64,000 nt of DNA, from contig NZ_BAABIA010000002.1 in assembly GCF_039542385.1 (NCBI RefSeq), forward strand, positions 372,001 through 436,000. Reading direction: 5' to 3'. The DNA is from Prosthecobacter algae (GTDB lineage: Bacteria > Verrucomicrobiota > Verrucomicrobiia > Verrucomicrobiales > Verrucomicrobiaceae). The stretch's first letter is position 1. The number at the start of each line of letters is the position of its first letter. The translations under genes were made by a program, and so were the position numbers. Shown here in pieces: positions 1 through 8,502 of the stretch. The notes beneath the pieces were generated by a model. That model searched no databases. It was not told where the DNA came from and saw nothing but the letters and a program-made list of their open reading frames with translations.

Positions 1-3000
1 GTAATAAGGCCGCTGAGGCCGATGACATCGGCCCCCACTTCCACAGCCTTTTCCAGAATTTTTGCACAGGGCACCATCACGCCCATGTCCGTCACTTCAA
101 AACCGTTACAGGCAAGAACGATGCCGACGATGTTTTTGCCGATGTCATGCACATCCCCCTTCACCGTCGCGAGGACGATCTTGCCGCCGCCCTGCTGGGC
201 CGCTTCAGCCGGGATGAAATCTTCGGCAGTTAGGGCTTCTTGGGAGTTACCTGATACTCCGCCTGCGGCTCCATGAGCACGGCCTGCCCCGCCCGGCGAA
301 GATTCTCCAGGCTGTCCTGTTCGATCTGCTTGAACAGAGTCGCCGTTTCCGGACTCAGTTTGGGAGAGAAATTGCGCCAGGAGCCGGTCAGTGTAGGCGG
401 GCTGGAGTTTGTTTTCATAGAATTCTTGTTTGAGAGTTTGTTCGCCTAAAATCAGCAGTTCTTCAACGGATTTATAAAACCGCTCCGCCAGCCATTCCAG
501 AGGCTTGACCTCGGGATGACCATGCTGGCTGTTATCCAAAAGGGTGATGGTGAAATCCGGCAAATGCCCAAATTTCTCAACCAGGGCCAAAGTCGTGCGG
601 GCGGCATTGAAGTGACCGCCGGCAGCTCTTTTGAGAGGAACGACTCTGCCCAGCCCTTCAATGGAGCGGTGTACCATGTTGCGGATCGCCTGTGGCCAGG
701 GAGCAAACACAAAACGAACGTCTACGGCGCATTTTGCCGCGAGAGCCTGGGCAAAATGCTCTTCACTACGGCCATAGTTCTGCAACGTGCCGTCCATTAC
801 CGCAATCACACCTTCCCGCAGAGGCAGACCGACCGTGGCGGTCGTTTTTCCGCTGCCTTGGCCTCCGGCATTGAAGACAATGGCATCCCCTGGTTTGGCG
901 GATTGAAGACACTTGTCAAACATCCAGTCCACAAACGCCCCCGCTGGCTCCAGCGTCGCCACGCTCCAGCGTTGGCGGCTTTCGCGGGAGGCGGCGTAGT
1001 CGGCGCTCATCTCCTGCACGCTATTGCGGTCGAGGATGATGCCAAAACGGCGTTTGTATTCTTTCTCCGAAACCCCCAGATCTGCCGCCAGTTCAGCCGC
1101 GAATTTCACCTCCATGCGGCGTTCTTCCAGGGTCAGACCTGGGTATGGCAGATAGCTAAAACCTTCGCTCACCTGCACTTCACCACCGGTTTTCAAGGCC
1201 TCGGCAGTCTTACCGGCGATCTCCACCAGCAGCTCGCGCTCACGCGCCTTGCGAGCTTTTTCGATCTCCATGAAGGGCTGCAAATAGGCCACGCTCTGCT
1301 TCATCACACGGGCGCTTTTCACCACCTGCGGTAGGAACATCTTGCCCGCGCCAAAGAGGTCGCCAACGACGCTCATGCCATCCATCAACGGACCTTCGAT
1401 CACGGACAAAGGCTTGCCGAGGAGAGTCAGCGCCTCGGCGGTGTCTTCATTGATGAAATCGGTGATGCCACGCAGCAGGGCGTGCTCCAGACGCTTGGCC
1501 ACGGGGGCTTCACGCCAGGACATATCCACTTCCGTCTTCTTCGCGGCACCGGCTTGGCCTTTGAACTGCTCGGCATAGTCCACCAGGATCTCCGTGGCAT
1601 CTGGGCGGCGGTTGAGGATGACGTCCTCCACCTTCACCAGCATGTCCTGCGGGATCTCTTCATAAACTTCCAGCATGCCTGCATTGACGATGCCCATGTC
1701 CATCCCCGCCTTGATGGCATAGTAGAGGAAGACGCTGTGCATGGCCTCACGCACCTTGTTGTTGCCACGGAAGCTGAAGCTGATGTTGCTGACGCCGCCG
1801 CTCACCTTCGCATACGGCAGGTTCTCCTTGATCCAGCGAGTGGCGTTGATGAAGTCCAGCGCGTAGTTGTTGTGCTCCTCCAGGCCCGTGGCCACGGTGA
1901 GGATGTTTGGATCGAAAATGATGTCTTCAGGTGGGAATTCCACCTCATCAACCAGAATGCGGTAGGCACGCTCGCAAATGCGGATCTTGTCCTCATAGGT
2001 CGCCGCCTGGCCCTGCTCATCAAAGGCCATGACCACGGTGGCCGCGCCGTATTGTTTGATCTTGCGGGCGTATTCCTTGAACTTCTCCTCGCCTTCCTTG
2101 AGCGAGATGGAGTTCACGATGCCCTTGCCTTGCAGACACTTCAGACCCGCCTCAATGATCTCCCACTTCGAGGAGTCCACCATGATGGGCACCTTGTTCA
2201 CCTCCGGCTCCGTCTGCAGGAGGACGAGGAACTTGGTCATCATCGGCACGCCGTCGATCAGGCCTTCGTCCATGCACACGTCGATGACGTTGGCCCCGCT
2301 CTCCACCTGTTGGCGGGCGATGGTGACGGCCTCCTCCAGCTTACCTTCCTTGATCAGCTTCGCGAACTTGGGCGATCCCGCCACGTTCGTGCGCTCGCCG
2401 ATCATGAGGTAAGGAGGACGCACGTCCTTGTCACCCGAATCAAACACAAACGGCTGCGAGCCGCTGAGGCGCATGGTGTGCCTATCCGCAGGCACCTGGC
2501 GCGGCGGCAGATTCTCCACGGCCTTGGCGATGGCGGCGATGTGCTCGGGCGTGTTACCGCAACAGCCGCCCATGATGTTCACGAAACCGCTGCTACCAAA
2601 GTCCTTCGCATACGCGGCCATGTCCGGCGGCAGCAGGTCAAAGCCTGTGGGTGCCAGTGGGTTGGGCATCCCCGCATTTGGATAGGCGGAAACGAAGCAG
2701 TCGGCCTTGGCGGACAGTTCCTCCAGGAAGGGACGCATCTTGTCCGGGCCTAACGAACAGTTCAGACCGATGGACAGAGGTTTGACATGGCGCATCGCGT
2801 TCAGGTAGGCCTCGGTCACCTGGCCAGAGATCATCGTCTCTCCCCCAGGACCGACCGCCGCACTGATCTGCACTGGCAACTCAAGCCCGTCCTCCTCGAA
2901 CACTTCACGGATGGCCACCAGCGCGGTCTTGGCATTGAGCGAGTCGAAAATCGTCTCCACCATCAGGGTGTCCACCCCACCGGCGATCAGGGCGCGGATC

Positions 3001-3569
3001 TGGTGTTTGTACGCCTGCTTCACCTGGTCAAAGGTCACGTAGCGGAAGCTCAGGTCCGTCAGGTCCGGGAACTGAGAGAGGGACACGGTGAGCGGCCCGA
3101 TGGCCCCGGCGACGTAGCGCTTGCGGCCTGACTTTTCACCGATCAAGTCAGCCCACTTCCGGCACTGCTGCGCGGAGTTAAAATTGATCTCCCAGGCGAT
3201 GTCGTTGAGGAACTGGTCCTCCAGCATCTCTTGGAAAAACTCAGGATCCTTGCGGCGGCCATGCGGCACCTCGCGGAAGAACTCGGCCTGGGCGATGCTG
3301 GTGCCTGAAAAGGTGTTTGTCTCGATGATGTCCGCTCCGGCTTCCAGGAAGCGACGGTGGATGTCCTCGATGATGTCTGGGCGGGTGATGGAAAGGATGT
3401 CGCCGTTGTTCAGCAGGTCCTTGTCATTGGTCAGAAAGCGGTCCCCACGGGCATCGGCTTCCTTGAGGCCATAGCCGCGAATCGTCGTCCCCATGGCTCC
3501 ATCAATGACCAGGATGCGCTGGCGCATGGCGGCTTCGAGTTCAGAGCGGACGTTGGGGCGGGCGGGCAT
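1..3569 (-). CDS. metH: Cobalamin-dependent methionine synthase, partial, with an inserted domain
   Basis: Transfers a methyl group from 5-methyltetrahydrofolate to homocysteine via cobalamin. The ATG is at 3569-3567 and the frame is open to the left edge, so the 3' end (rest of the B12 domain and the AdoMet activation domain) lies outside. In order: homocysteine domain with zinc-ligand motifs GLNCSLG (about 2750-2770) and GGCCG (about 2560-2575); pterin domain; cap helices with [14 protein letters not shown] (about 1280-1330); then, after a 326-codon insertion (separate entry), the Rossmann domain with DVHDIGKNI, whose cobalt-ligand His is at 147-149. In ordinary MetH the cap and Rossmann domains are joined by a short linker. 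The 5' gap to pstB is 76 bp and holds an inverted repeat. MetH identity is certain from the motifs; activity with the insertion is unknown. Confidence 0.96.
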   Translation of the reverse strand, partial: MPARPNVRSELEAAMRQRILVIDGAMGTTIRGYGLKEADARGDRFLTNDKDLLNNGDILSITRPDIIEDIHRRFLEAGADIIETNTFSGTSIAQAEFFREVPHGRRKDPEFFQEMLEDQFLNDIAWEINFNSAQQCRKWADLIGEKSGRKRYVAGAIGPLTVSLSQFPDLTDLSFRYVTFDQVKQAYKHQIRALIAGGVDTLMVETIFDSLNAKTALVAIREVFEEDGLELPVQISAAVGPGGETMISGQVTEAYLNAMRHVKPLSIGLNCSLGPDKMRPFLEELSAKADCFVSAYPNAGMPNPLAPTGFDLLPPDMAAYAKDFGSSGFVNIMGGCCGNTPEHIAAIAKAVENLPPRQVPADRHTMRLSGSQPFVFDSGDKDVRPPYLMIGERTNVAGSPKFAKLIKEGKLEEAVTIARQQVESGANVIDVCMDEGLIDGVPMMTKFLVLLQTEPEVNKVPIMVDSSKWEIIEAGLKCLQGKGIVNSISLKEGEEKFKEYARKIKQYGAATVVMAFDEQGQAATYEDKIRICERAYRILVDEVEFPPEDIIFDPNILTVATGLEEHNNYALDFINATRWIKENLPYAKVSGGVSNISFSFRGNNKVREAMHSVFLYYAIKAGMDMGIVNAGMLEVYEEIPQDMLVKVEDVILNRRPDATEILVDYAEQFKGQAGAAKKTEVDMSWREAPVAKRLEHALLRGITDFINEDTAEALTLLGKPLSVIEGPLMDGMSVVGDLFGAGKMFLPQVVKSARVMKQSVAYLQPFMEIEKARKARERELLVEIAGKTAEALKTGGEVQVSEGFSYLPYPGLTLEERRMEVKFAAELAADLGVSEKEYKRRFGIILDRNSVQEMSADYAASRESRQRWSVATLEPAGAFVDWMFDKCLQSAKPGDAIVFNAGGQGSGKTTATVGLPLREGVIAVMDGTLQNYGRSEEHFAQALAAKCAVDVRFVFAPWPQAIRNMVHRSIEGLGRVVPLKRAAGGHFNAARTTLALVEKFGHLPDFTITLLDNSQHGHPEVKPLEWLAERFYKSVEELLILGEQTLKQEFYENKLQPAYTDRLLAQFLSQTESGNGDSVQADRTGQPGESSPGGAGRAHGAAGGVSGNSQEALTAEDFIPAEAAQQGGGKIVLATVKGDVHDIGKNIVGIVLACNGFEVTDMGVMVPCAKILEKAVEVGADVIGLSGLI
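223..230. repeat. Direct repeat TCGGCAGT, distal copy
   Basis: Eight bases identical to 1201-1208. In the metH reading direction it is ACTGCCGA, encoding the start of T-A-E directly before the conserved B12-domain linker. Candidate target-site duplication or microhomology at the edge of the insertion. Confidence 0.6.
230..418 (-). pseudogene. Alternate-frame tail of the inserted kinase, or an overlapping 62-aa gene
   Basis: Downstream of about 370 the reading frame shifted by +1 relative to metH looks like real protein ([20 protein letters not shown] and so on) and ends at TAA 232-230. The metH frame over the same stretch reads as a Gly/Ser/Gln/Ala-rich linker. Hand-counted third-position G/C is 33 of 42 codons in the alternate frame and 16 of 44 in the metH frame. 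Two readings are possible. The kinase gene may once have ended at 230 and a one-base change near 361-375 then put it in frame with the rest of metH. Or a separate 62-aa gene may start at ATG 418, although no Shine-Dalgarno is seen. The first is favoured because the frames join smoothly at that point. Confidence 0.45.
231..1208 (-). mobile_element. In-frame zeta-toxin-like kinase module inserted in metH
   Basis: A 978-bp (326-codon) segment, read in the metH frame, lies between the cap and B12-binding domains. It encodes an N-terminal region rich in charged residues, then a P-loop GGQGSGKTT (nt about 840-866), then [15 protein letters not shown], a [13 protein letters not shown] stretch, and [12 protein letters not shown]. 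This order resembles zeta/PezT-type toxin kinases, especially the zeta-like domains found in large plasmid or phage proteins (family knowledge, not searched). The segment is bounded by direct repeats TCGGCAGT at 223-230 and 1201-1208. No transposase and no convincing terminal inverted repeats are seen, and base composition by eye is similar to metH. The exact borders are inferred from the repeat; the module itself might start slightly earlier, near 1255. Confidence 0.7.
1201..1208. repeat. Direct repeat TCGGCAGT, proximal copy
   Basis: Second copy of the 8-bp repeat, 978 bp from the first and in the same codon phase, also encoding T-A-E. Removing the sequence between the copies would give a metH linker of ordinary length. 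Confidence 0.6.
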
Positions 3570-3592
3570 GGGTGAAAATAGCCGCTGGCGGC

Positions 3593-3619
3593 GATGCGTC
3601 AATAACACATCAACGCATC
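3593..3619. promoter_or_regulatory. Inverted repeat upstream of metH
   Basis: Arms GATGCGT (3593-3599) and ACGCATC (3613-3619) with a 13-nt spacer lie 24-50 bp upstream of the metH start, in the 76-bp gap after pstB. There is no T-tract, so an operator or a leader hairpin is more likely than a terminator. Confidence 0.35.
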
Positions 3620-3645
3620 ATGATTTGAGGATGTGAAAAATAGCC

Positions 3646-4437
3646 TCACCCAAACCGACCCCGCACATAATCATCCGTCAGCTTCTGCTTGGGATTTTCA
3701 AACAGGGCCATGGTTTCATCGTATTCCACCAGCTTGCCCAGGTAAAACAGAGCGGTGAAGTCCGCGGTTCGCATCGCCTGCTGCATGTTGTGAGTGACGA
3801 TGACCAGCGTGTAGGTCTCCTTGAGCTGATGAAACAGGTCCTCCACCCGAGCGGTGGCGATGGGATCCAGCGCGGAACAAGGCTCATCCATCAGCAGGAT
3901 CTGCGGTTTCACCGCAATGGCGCGGGCGATGCATAGGCGCTGCTGCTGGCCGCCGGAGAGGCCATAGGCGCTTTGTTCCAGGCGATCTTTCACCTCATCC
4001 CACAGGGCCGCGCCGCGCAGGCTCTCCTCCACCACGTGGTCCAGGTAGTCTTTGCGTTTCTCACCATGCAGGCGCAAGCCGTAGGCGATGTTTTCGTAAA
4101 TGCTGCGCGGAAAGGGGTTCGATTTCTGGAAGACCATGCCCACTTGGCGGCGGAGCTGCACCACATCCAGCGCGGTGCTGTGAATGTCCGTGCCCTCCAC
4201 GCTGATGCTTCCTTTGCGCACGCCAGCACCATCCACACGGTCGTTCATGCGGTTGAAACAGCGCAGCAGGGTGGACTTGCCGCAGCCCGAGGGGCCGATG
4301 AAAGCCGTGGCCTGATGCCGGGGAATATCCATCGTCACATCAAACAGCGTCTGCTTGCTGCCATAATAGAAGTCCACATCCCGGACCTGGATGGAGGTAG
4401 GCAGGTGTGAGACGGGATTCTTTGCGGGGGCAGCCAT
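3646..4437 (-). CDS. pstB: Phosphate ABC transporter ATPase PstB
   Basis: Couples ATP hydrolysis to phosphate import through PstC/PstA. From ATG 4437 it is 263 aa, close to the family norm. Visible motifs: Walker [10 protein letters not shown] (residues about 48-56), Q-loop FQKSNPFP, signature LSGGQQQR, Walker B ILLMDEP, and a switch His in THNMQQ. The frame runs further 5' to 4590, but that extension has no family similarity and crosses the Pho-box-like region, so the MAAPAKNP start is chosen. It diverges from pstS. pstC, pstA and phoU are not adjacent: metH follows on the left and recN lies beyond pstS on the right, so the permease must be encoded elsewhere. Identity is secure. Confidence 0.96.
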   Translation of the reverse strand: MAAPAKNPVSHLPTSIQVRDVDFYYGSKQTLFDVTMDIPRHQATAFIGPSGCGKSTLLRCFNRMNDRVDGAGVRKGSISVEGTDIHSTALDVVQLRRQVGMVFQKSNPFPRSIYENIAYGLRLHGEKRKDYLDHVVEESLRGAALWDEVKDRLEQSAYGLSGGQQQRLCIARAIAVKPQILLMDEPCSALDPIATARVEDLFHQLKETYTLVIVTHNMQQAMRTADFTALFYLGKLVEYDETMALFENPKQKLTDDYVRGRFG

Positions 4438-4486
4438 GGAGCGGGCAAGATGATGAACCGGGCCGTCAACTTGGCAACTGCCCTTC

Positions 4487-4546
4487 TTGTCACATTGCTG
4501 ATACATGCCGCCCAGGCACGTGACAAAACTGTCACACGTCTTTACG
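4487..4546 (+). promoter_or_regulatory. Pho-box-like direct repeats between pstB and pstS
   Basis: Two pairs of 7-mers resemble the PhoB half-site CTGTCAT at its 11-bp period: TTGTCAC (4487-4493) with CTGATAC (4498-4504), and CTGTCAC (4529-4535) with CTTTACG (4540-4546). The palindromic GTGACA-N4-TGTCAC overlaps the second pair, so a site on the opposite strand could serve pstB. Phosphate-starvation control is inferred from site shape and neighbouring genes. Confidence 0.45.
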
Positions 4547-4607
4547 CGCCATGTGACAAAGCTTCCGCCATGAGTCCAGCCACGCTCCAATCCAACCTAC
4601 GCAAAGC

Positions 4608-5570
4608 ATGATGACTCGCACTTCCTTCCTCATCGCCCTCAGCCTCGGCAGCCTGGCCTCCTTCGCCCGCAGCGCTGAGGTGGATGCCGCCATCCCTGAA
4701 TACAAGCAGGTGAGCGGAGTCTCCGGCAACCTCATTTCCATCGGCTCCGATACTCTGAACAACCTGATGACTCTCTGGGCGGAAGGCTTCAAGGCGAAGT
4801 ACCCGAACGTGAACATCCAGATCGAAGGCAAAGGCTCCGCCACCGCCCCTCCGGCCCTCATCAGCGGCACCAGCCAGCTAGGCCCGATGAGCCGTGAGAT
4901 GAAGCAGGAAGAGCTGGACGCCTTTGAGAAAAAATTCGGCTACAAACCGACCGAGATCAAAGTGGCGGTGGATGCCCTGGCTGTCTTTGCCCACAAGGAC
5001 AATACCCTGAAAGGCCTCACCCTGGCCCAGATCGACGCCATCTTTTCCTCCACCCGCAAGCTGGGTGCTCCTGCGGACCTCACCGACTGGGGTCAACTGG
5101 GTGTGGACTCCTGGAAGGGCCGCGCCATCTCCCTCTTTGGCCGTAACAGCGCCTCCGGCACCTACGGCTTCTTCAAGGAGCACGCTCTCGGCAAAGGCGA
5201 CTTCAAGAGCAGCGTGAAAGAGCAGCCCGGTTCTTCCGCTGTGGTGCAGGGCATCAGCACGGACGAGTTTGCCCTCGGCTACTCCGGCATCGGTTACATC
5301 AGCTCCGGCGTGCGCGCCCTGCCCATTGGCGAAAGCGCTGACAAACTGGCCGAGCCTTCCTATGAAAACTGCCTCAGCGGCGAATACCCCCTCGCCCGTT
5401 TCCTGCTGATCTACATCAACAAAAAGCCCGGCCAGCCCCTCGACGCGCTGACCACCGAGTTTGTGAAGTTCATCCAGAGCAAGGACGGCCAGCAGGTGGT
5501 GGTGAAGGACGGCTACTACCCCATCCCGCTCGAAGTCATCGAAGAAACTCAATCCACCCTGGCGAAGTAA
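4608..5570 (+). CDS. pstS: Phosphate-binding periplasmic protein PstS
   Basis: Captures phosphate outside the inner membrane and delivers it to the Pst permease. It is 320 aa, with a Sec signal peptide (about residues 1-23, ending ARSA). The mature part follows the PstS/SphX pattern: ISIGSDTLNNL near the start, GKGSATAPPAL with GTSQLGPMSR in the phosphate-binding region, and FGRNSASGTYGFF in the second lobe. It begins 170 bp from the divergent pstB and ends before a strong hairpin terminator, so it is probably transcribed alone. There is no lipobox, so it should be a soluble periplasmic protein. Confidence 0.93.
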   Translation: MMTRTSFLIALSLGSLASFARSAEVDAAIPEYKQVSGVSGNLISIGSDTLNNLMTLWAEGFKAKYPNVNIQIEGKGSATAPPALISGTSQLGPMSREMKQEELDAFEKKFGYKPTEIKVAVDALAVFAHKDNTLKGLTLAQIDAIFSSTRKLGAPADLTDWGQLGVDSWKGRAISLFGRNSASGTYGFFKEHALGKGDFKSSVKEQPGSSAVVQGISTDEFALGYSGIGYISSGVRALPIGESADKLAEPSYENCLSGEYPLARFLLIYINKKPGQPLDALTTEFVKFIQSKDGQQVVVKDGYYPIPLEVIEETQSTLAK

Positions 5571-5598
5571 GTTTCATCGTTCATCTTGGTTCCTGTGC

Positions 5599-5629
5599 AT
5601 GCGTCAGAGATTCGTCTCTGACGCATTTT
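5599..5629 (+). terminator. Hairpin terminator after pstS
   Basis: A perfect 12-bp stem (5599-5610 with 5615-5626) is closed by a TTCG tetraloop and followed by a short T run. It sits 29 bp after the pstS stop and upstream of recN. Confidence 0.85.
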
Positions 5630-5707
5630 CATGTTCAAATGAATTGTACTTGCGGTTGAAATGCCGCAGAGATCTACGCATAATCGCTCCGCCAAACCTT
5701 TCCCACC

Positions 5708-7369
5708 ATGCTCTCTTTCATCAAGATCCGTCACCTGGCCCTCGTCGAGGATGTCACCTGGGATTTACGAGCAGGTTTGATCGGAGTGACCGGTGAAACC
5801 GGAGCGGGCAAGTCCATCATCGTCGGTGCCCTGAAACTCATTCTGGGCGAACGGGCCGACCGGAGCCTCATCCGCAATGGCCAGGACACCTGCACCGTGG
5901 AGGCCAGCTTTCATCTGAAGGATACCCGCGCCGTGGATGCCGTGCTGGAGGAGGCCGGACTGGAGCCCTGCCAGGATGGCGAACTGCTGATCAAGCGTAG
6001 CATCAGCACCAGCGGCGCGAACAAGCAGCTCGTCAATTGTTCCCCCGTGACCATCCAGGTGCTGAAAGCCCTGGGCGAGCACCTCGTGGACCTGCATGGG
6101 CCGCACGACCACCAGTCACTGAACTCCCAAGACCGCCAGCTTGAGATGGTGGACAAATACACCGGCAGCGAAGACACCCTGCACAAATACCAAGCCGTCT
6201 GGCAGCAGTGGCGTGCCGCCCAGAGCGAGCTGGAAGACCTGGCCAACAGCGAACGCAGCAGCAGCCAACAGGTGGACATGCTGCGCTTTCAGGCCCAGGA
6301 AATCGCCGCCGCCGCGCTGAAGCCGGGCGAGGAAGAGGAGATCGAAGCCCGCCACCGCATCGCCGCCAATGGAGCCCGCTTAGCCGAAGTCTGCGCCGCC
6401 ATCACCGCCCGTCTGGGCGAGGGTGAAGGCGGCATCCTGGATGCCCTGCGCGAAATCAGCCGCCACATCCATGAGCTGGAAAAGATTGATCCCGGCACCA
6501 CCGCCATGTTTGAGGGATTCAAGTCCGCCCAGATCGAGCTCACTGAGCTAGAAAGCAGTGTGCAGGAATACGCCGACGACCTGGAAACCGACCCCGCCGA
6601 GCTGGCGCAGTTGGACCAGCGCATCCACACCATCCAGACCCTGAAACGCAAGTACGGCCCCACCGTCGCCGCCATCCTTGAATTCCAGCAGGAGGCCGAG
6701 CAGCGACTGGCAAAGATCGAGAACCGAGGCGAGGAACTGGAGCGCCTGGAAAAACTCGTCAAGGATCGCCGGGCCGAGGTGGAAAAACTCGGCAAACAGC
6801 TTTCCAAAAAACGTGCTGATGCCGCGCCCAAGCTGGCCAAAGAAGTGGCCACCCATTTGGCCGATCTCGGCTTCAAACGCAGCGTCTTCGAGACCCAACT
6901 TTCACCCCTGGCCGAACCCGCCCGCCAGGGCCTGGAGGAGGTGGACTTCCAGTTTGCCCCCAACCCGGGCGAACCGCTGAAACCCCTGCGCCTCACCGCC
7001 AGCAGCGGGGAAATGTCCCGCGTGCTTCTGGCCGTGAAAAGCGCCCTGGCCAAGCAGGATGCCGTGCCACTTCTCGTGTTCGACGAAATCGACGCCAACG
7101 TGGGTGGCAACATCGCCGAGGCCGTGGGCCACAAGATGGCCTCCCTGGGCAGCACGCATCAGGTCATCGCCATCACCCACTTCCCCCAGGTGGCCTCCCT
7201 GGCCGCCAGCCACTTCGTCGTCACCAAAGAAATCGAAGGCGACCGCACCAAATCCCACATCCGCGAAGTCGCTGATGGGGAACGCATCGAAGAACTCGCC
7301 CGCATGCTCGGCGGTAAGCTGGAATCCGCGCGTGAACACGCGCGGAATCTGCTGGCTTGGCGGGCTTGA
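5708..7369 (+). CDS. recN: DNA repair protein RecN
   Basis: SMC-like ATPase that acts in double-strand-break repair. It is 553 aa, the usual length. The N-terminus has Walker A GVTGETGAGKS (residues about 27-37). The middle, about 150-380, is rich in charged residues with heptad-like spacing, as expected for the coiled coil. The C-terminus carries the signature region ASSGEMSRVLLAVKSAL, Walker B LLVFDEIDANVGG and ITHFPQVA. It is followed by tsaC after 82 bp on the same strand. The upstream terminator of pstS suggests that a promoter for the recN group lies in 5630-5707, though none was identified with confidence. Confidence 0.96.
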   Translation: MLSFIKIRHLALVEDVTWDLRAGLIGVTGETGAGKSIIVGALKLILGERADRSLIRNGQDTCTVEASFHLKDTRAVDAVLEEAGLEPCQDGELLIKRSISTSGANKQLVNCSPVTIQVLKALGEHLVDLHGPHDHQSLNSQDRQLEMVDKYTGSEDTLHKYQAVWQQWRAAQSELEDLANSERSSSQQVDMLRFQAQEIAAAALKPGEEEEIEARHRIAANGARLAEVCAAITARLGEGEGGILDALREISRHIHELEKIDPGTTAMFEGFKSAQIELTELESSVQEYADDLETDPAELAQLDQRIHTIQTLKRKYGPTVAAILEFQQEAEQRLAKIENRGEELERLEKLVKDRRAEVEKLGKQLSKKRADAAPKLAKEVATHLADLGFKRSVFETQLSPLAEPARQGLEEVDFQFAPNPGEPLKPLRLTASSGEMSRVLLAVKSALAKQDAVPLLVFDEIDANVGGNIAEAVGHKMASLGSTHQVIAITHFPQVASLAASHFVVTKEIEGDRTKSHIREVADGERIEELARMLGGKLESAREHARNLLAWRA

Positions 7370-7451
7370 GAGAAAGCTACTGAAGACGTGCCATCGCGCT
7401 CCTCCCCCTCCCCTCTTGCAATCGCCGGATCTTGGCGGAACGTGCGGGTTC

Positions 7452-8486
7452 ATGTCCACCCCGATCCTGCCGACCGACCAGCCGCCCCTTTTGCATCATG
7501 CCGTGGAGGAGGCTGTGCGCCTGCTCCAGGCCGGGGACGTGGTGGCACTGCCCACAGAGACCGTCTATGGCCTCGCCGCCGATGCCCTGAATCCCCAGGC
7601 CGTGGCGAAAATCTTTGAGGTCAAGGAGCGTCCCACCTTCGACCCCCTCATCGTTCACCTGGCCGACATCAAGATGCTGGACCTGGTGGCGGACATTCCG
7701 GAAGAAGTGAAAAAAACCGTCGCCCGCCTCATTGAGCGTTACTGGCCCGGCCCTCTCACCCTGCTGCTGCCGAAGAAAGCCTGCGTGCCGGATCTCGTCA
7801 CCGCTGGCCTACCCACCGTGGCTGTCCGCATCAGCAGCCACCCCATTTTTAAACGGGTGGCCAGCGCGCTGAACAAGCCCATCGCCGCGCCCAGCGCGAA
7901 CCGTTTTGGAGCCATCAGCCCCACCTCCGCCAGCGCGGTGCTGGCCGAACTGGGTGGTCGCATCCCCCTCATCGTGGATGGTGGTGCCTGCCTGCATGGC
8001 CTGGAGTCCACCATCATCAAGGTGACGCCCGCCACCCCAAAAAATCTGATCACCATCGTGCGTCCCGGCCCGGTGACGCCCGAAGATCTGAAGCTCTACG
8101 GCCGCCTTGAGCGCATGACGCGCACCGTGGTGGATGGTGCCAGCGAGGCCCCCGGCCAGCTCGCCTCCCACTACGCCCCACGCACCCCTTTGCGCCTGCT
8201 CAGCAAACCCTCCGACTTCACCCCCGAAGAGGGCAAACGCTACGCCCTCATGAGCTACCGTGGCGAAGAGAAGGACGGCTACCTCGACCTCGCTGATTTT
8301 GAGCAGGTCATGGTCCTCAGTCCTGGCAATGGCAAGCTGCCGGAGGCGGCAGTGCGCTTCTTCTACGTCCTGCGCGAGCTGGACAAACTGGGCGTGGATG
8401 AAATCATCGCCGAACCGATGCTGGAACACGGCATGGGCGTGGCCATGATGGACAAACTGCGCCGTGCCTCCGTGCGCCCGGCCTGA
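7452..8486 (+). CDS. tsaC: L-threonylcarbamoyladenylate synthase (Sua5/YwlC/TsaC family)
   Basis: Makes threonylcarbamoyl-AMP from threonine, bicarbonate and ATP, the first step of tRNA t6A synthesis. From ATG 7452 it is 344 aa, which is the two-domain Sua5 form. The YrdC domain carries LPTETVYGLAADA, KERPTFDPLIVH and PSANRFGAISPTSA; the C-terminal extension includes ASHYAPRTPLRLL, typical of the Sua5 domain. The frame is open further upstream into recN, but that part is not homologous, and MSTPILP precedes the first conserved helix. tsaD starts 16 bp after its stop, so the two t6A genes are probably translated from one message. Confidence 0.94.
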   Translation: MSTPILPTDQPPLLHHAVEEAVRLLQAGDVVALPTETVYGLAADALNPQAVAKIFEVKERPTFDPLIVHLADIKMLDLVADIPEEVKKTVARLIERYWPGPLTLLLPKKACVPDLVTAGLPTVAVRISSHPIFKRVASALNKPIAAPSANRFGAISPTSASAVLAELGGRIPLIVDGGACLHGLESTIIKVTPATPKNLITIVRPGPVTPEDLKLYGRLERMTRTVVDGASEAPGQLASHYAPRTPLRLLSKPSDFTPEEGKRYALMSYRGEEKDGYLDLADFEQVMVLSPGNGKLPEAAVRFFYVLRELDKLGVDEIIAEPMLEHGMGVAMMDKLRRASVRPA

Positions 8487-8502
8487 TTTTCCCTCCCACC
8501 GC

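Noticed and set aside
231-1208. Intein in metH
   Set aside because: No splice-junction Cys/Ser at the start, no terminal His-Asn, and no Hint or homing-endonuclease motifs; instead a P-loop kinase.
231-1208. Insertion sequence with terminal inverted repeats
   Set aside because: The ends share only a 5-of-6 match and there is no transposase.
1482-2753. Long plus-strand open frame (423 codons) across metH
   Set aside because: Antisense to well-conserved MetH domains; His/Leu-rich translation typical of a shadow frame.
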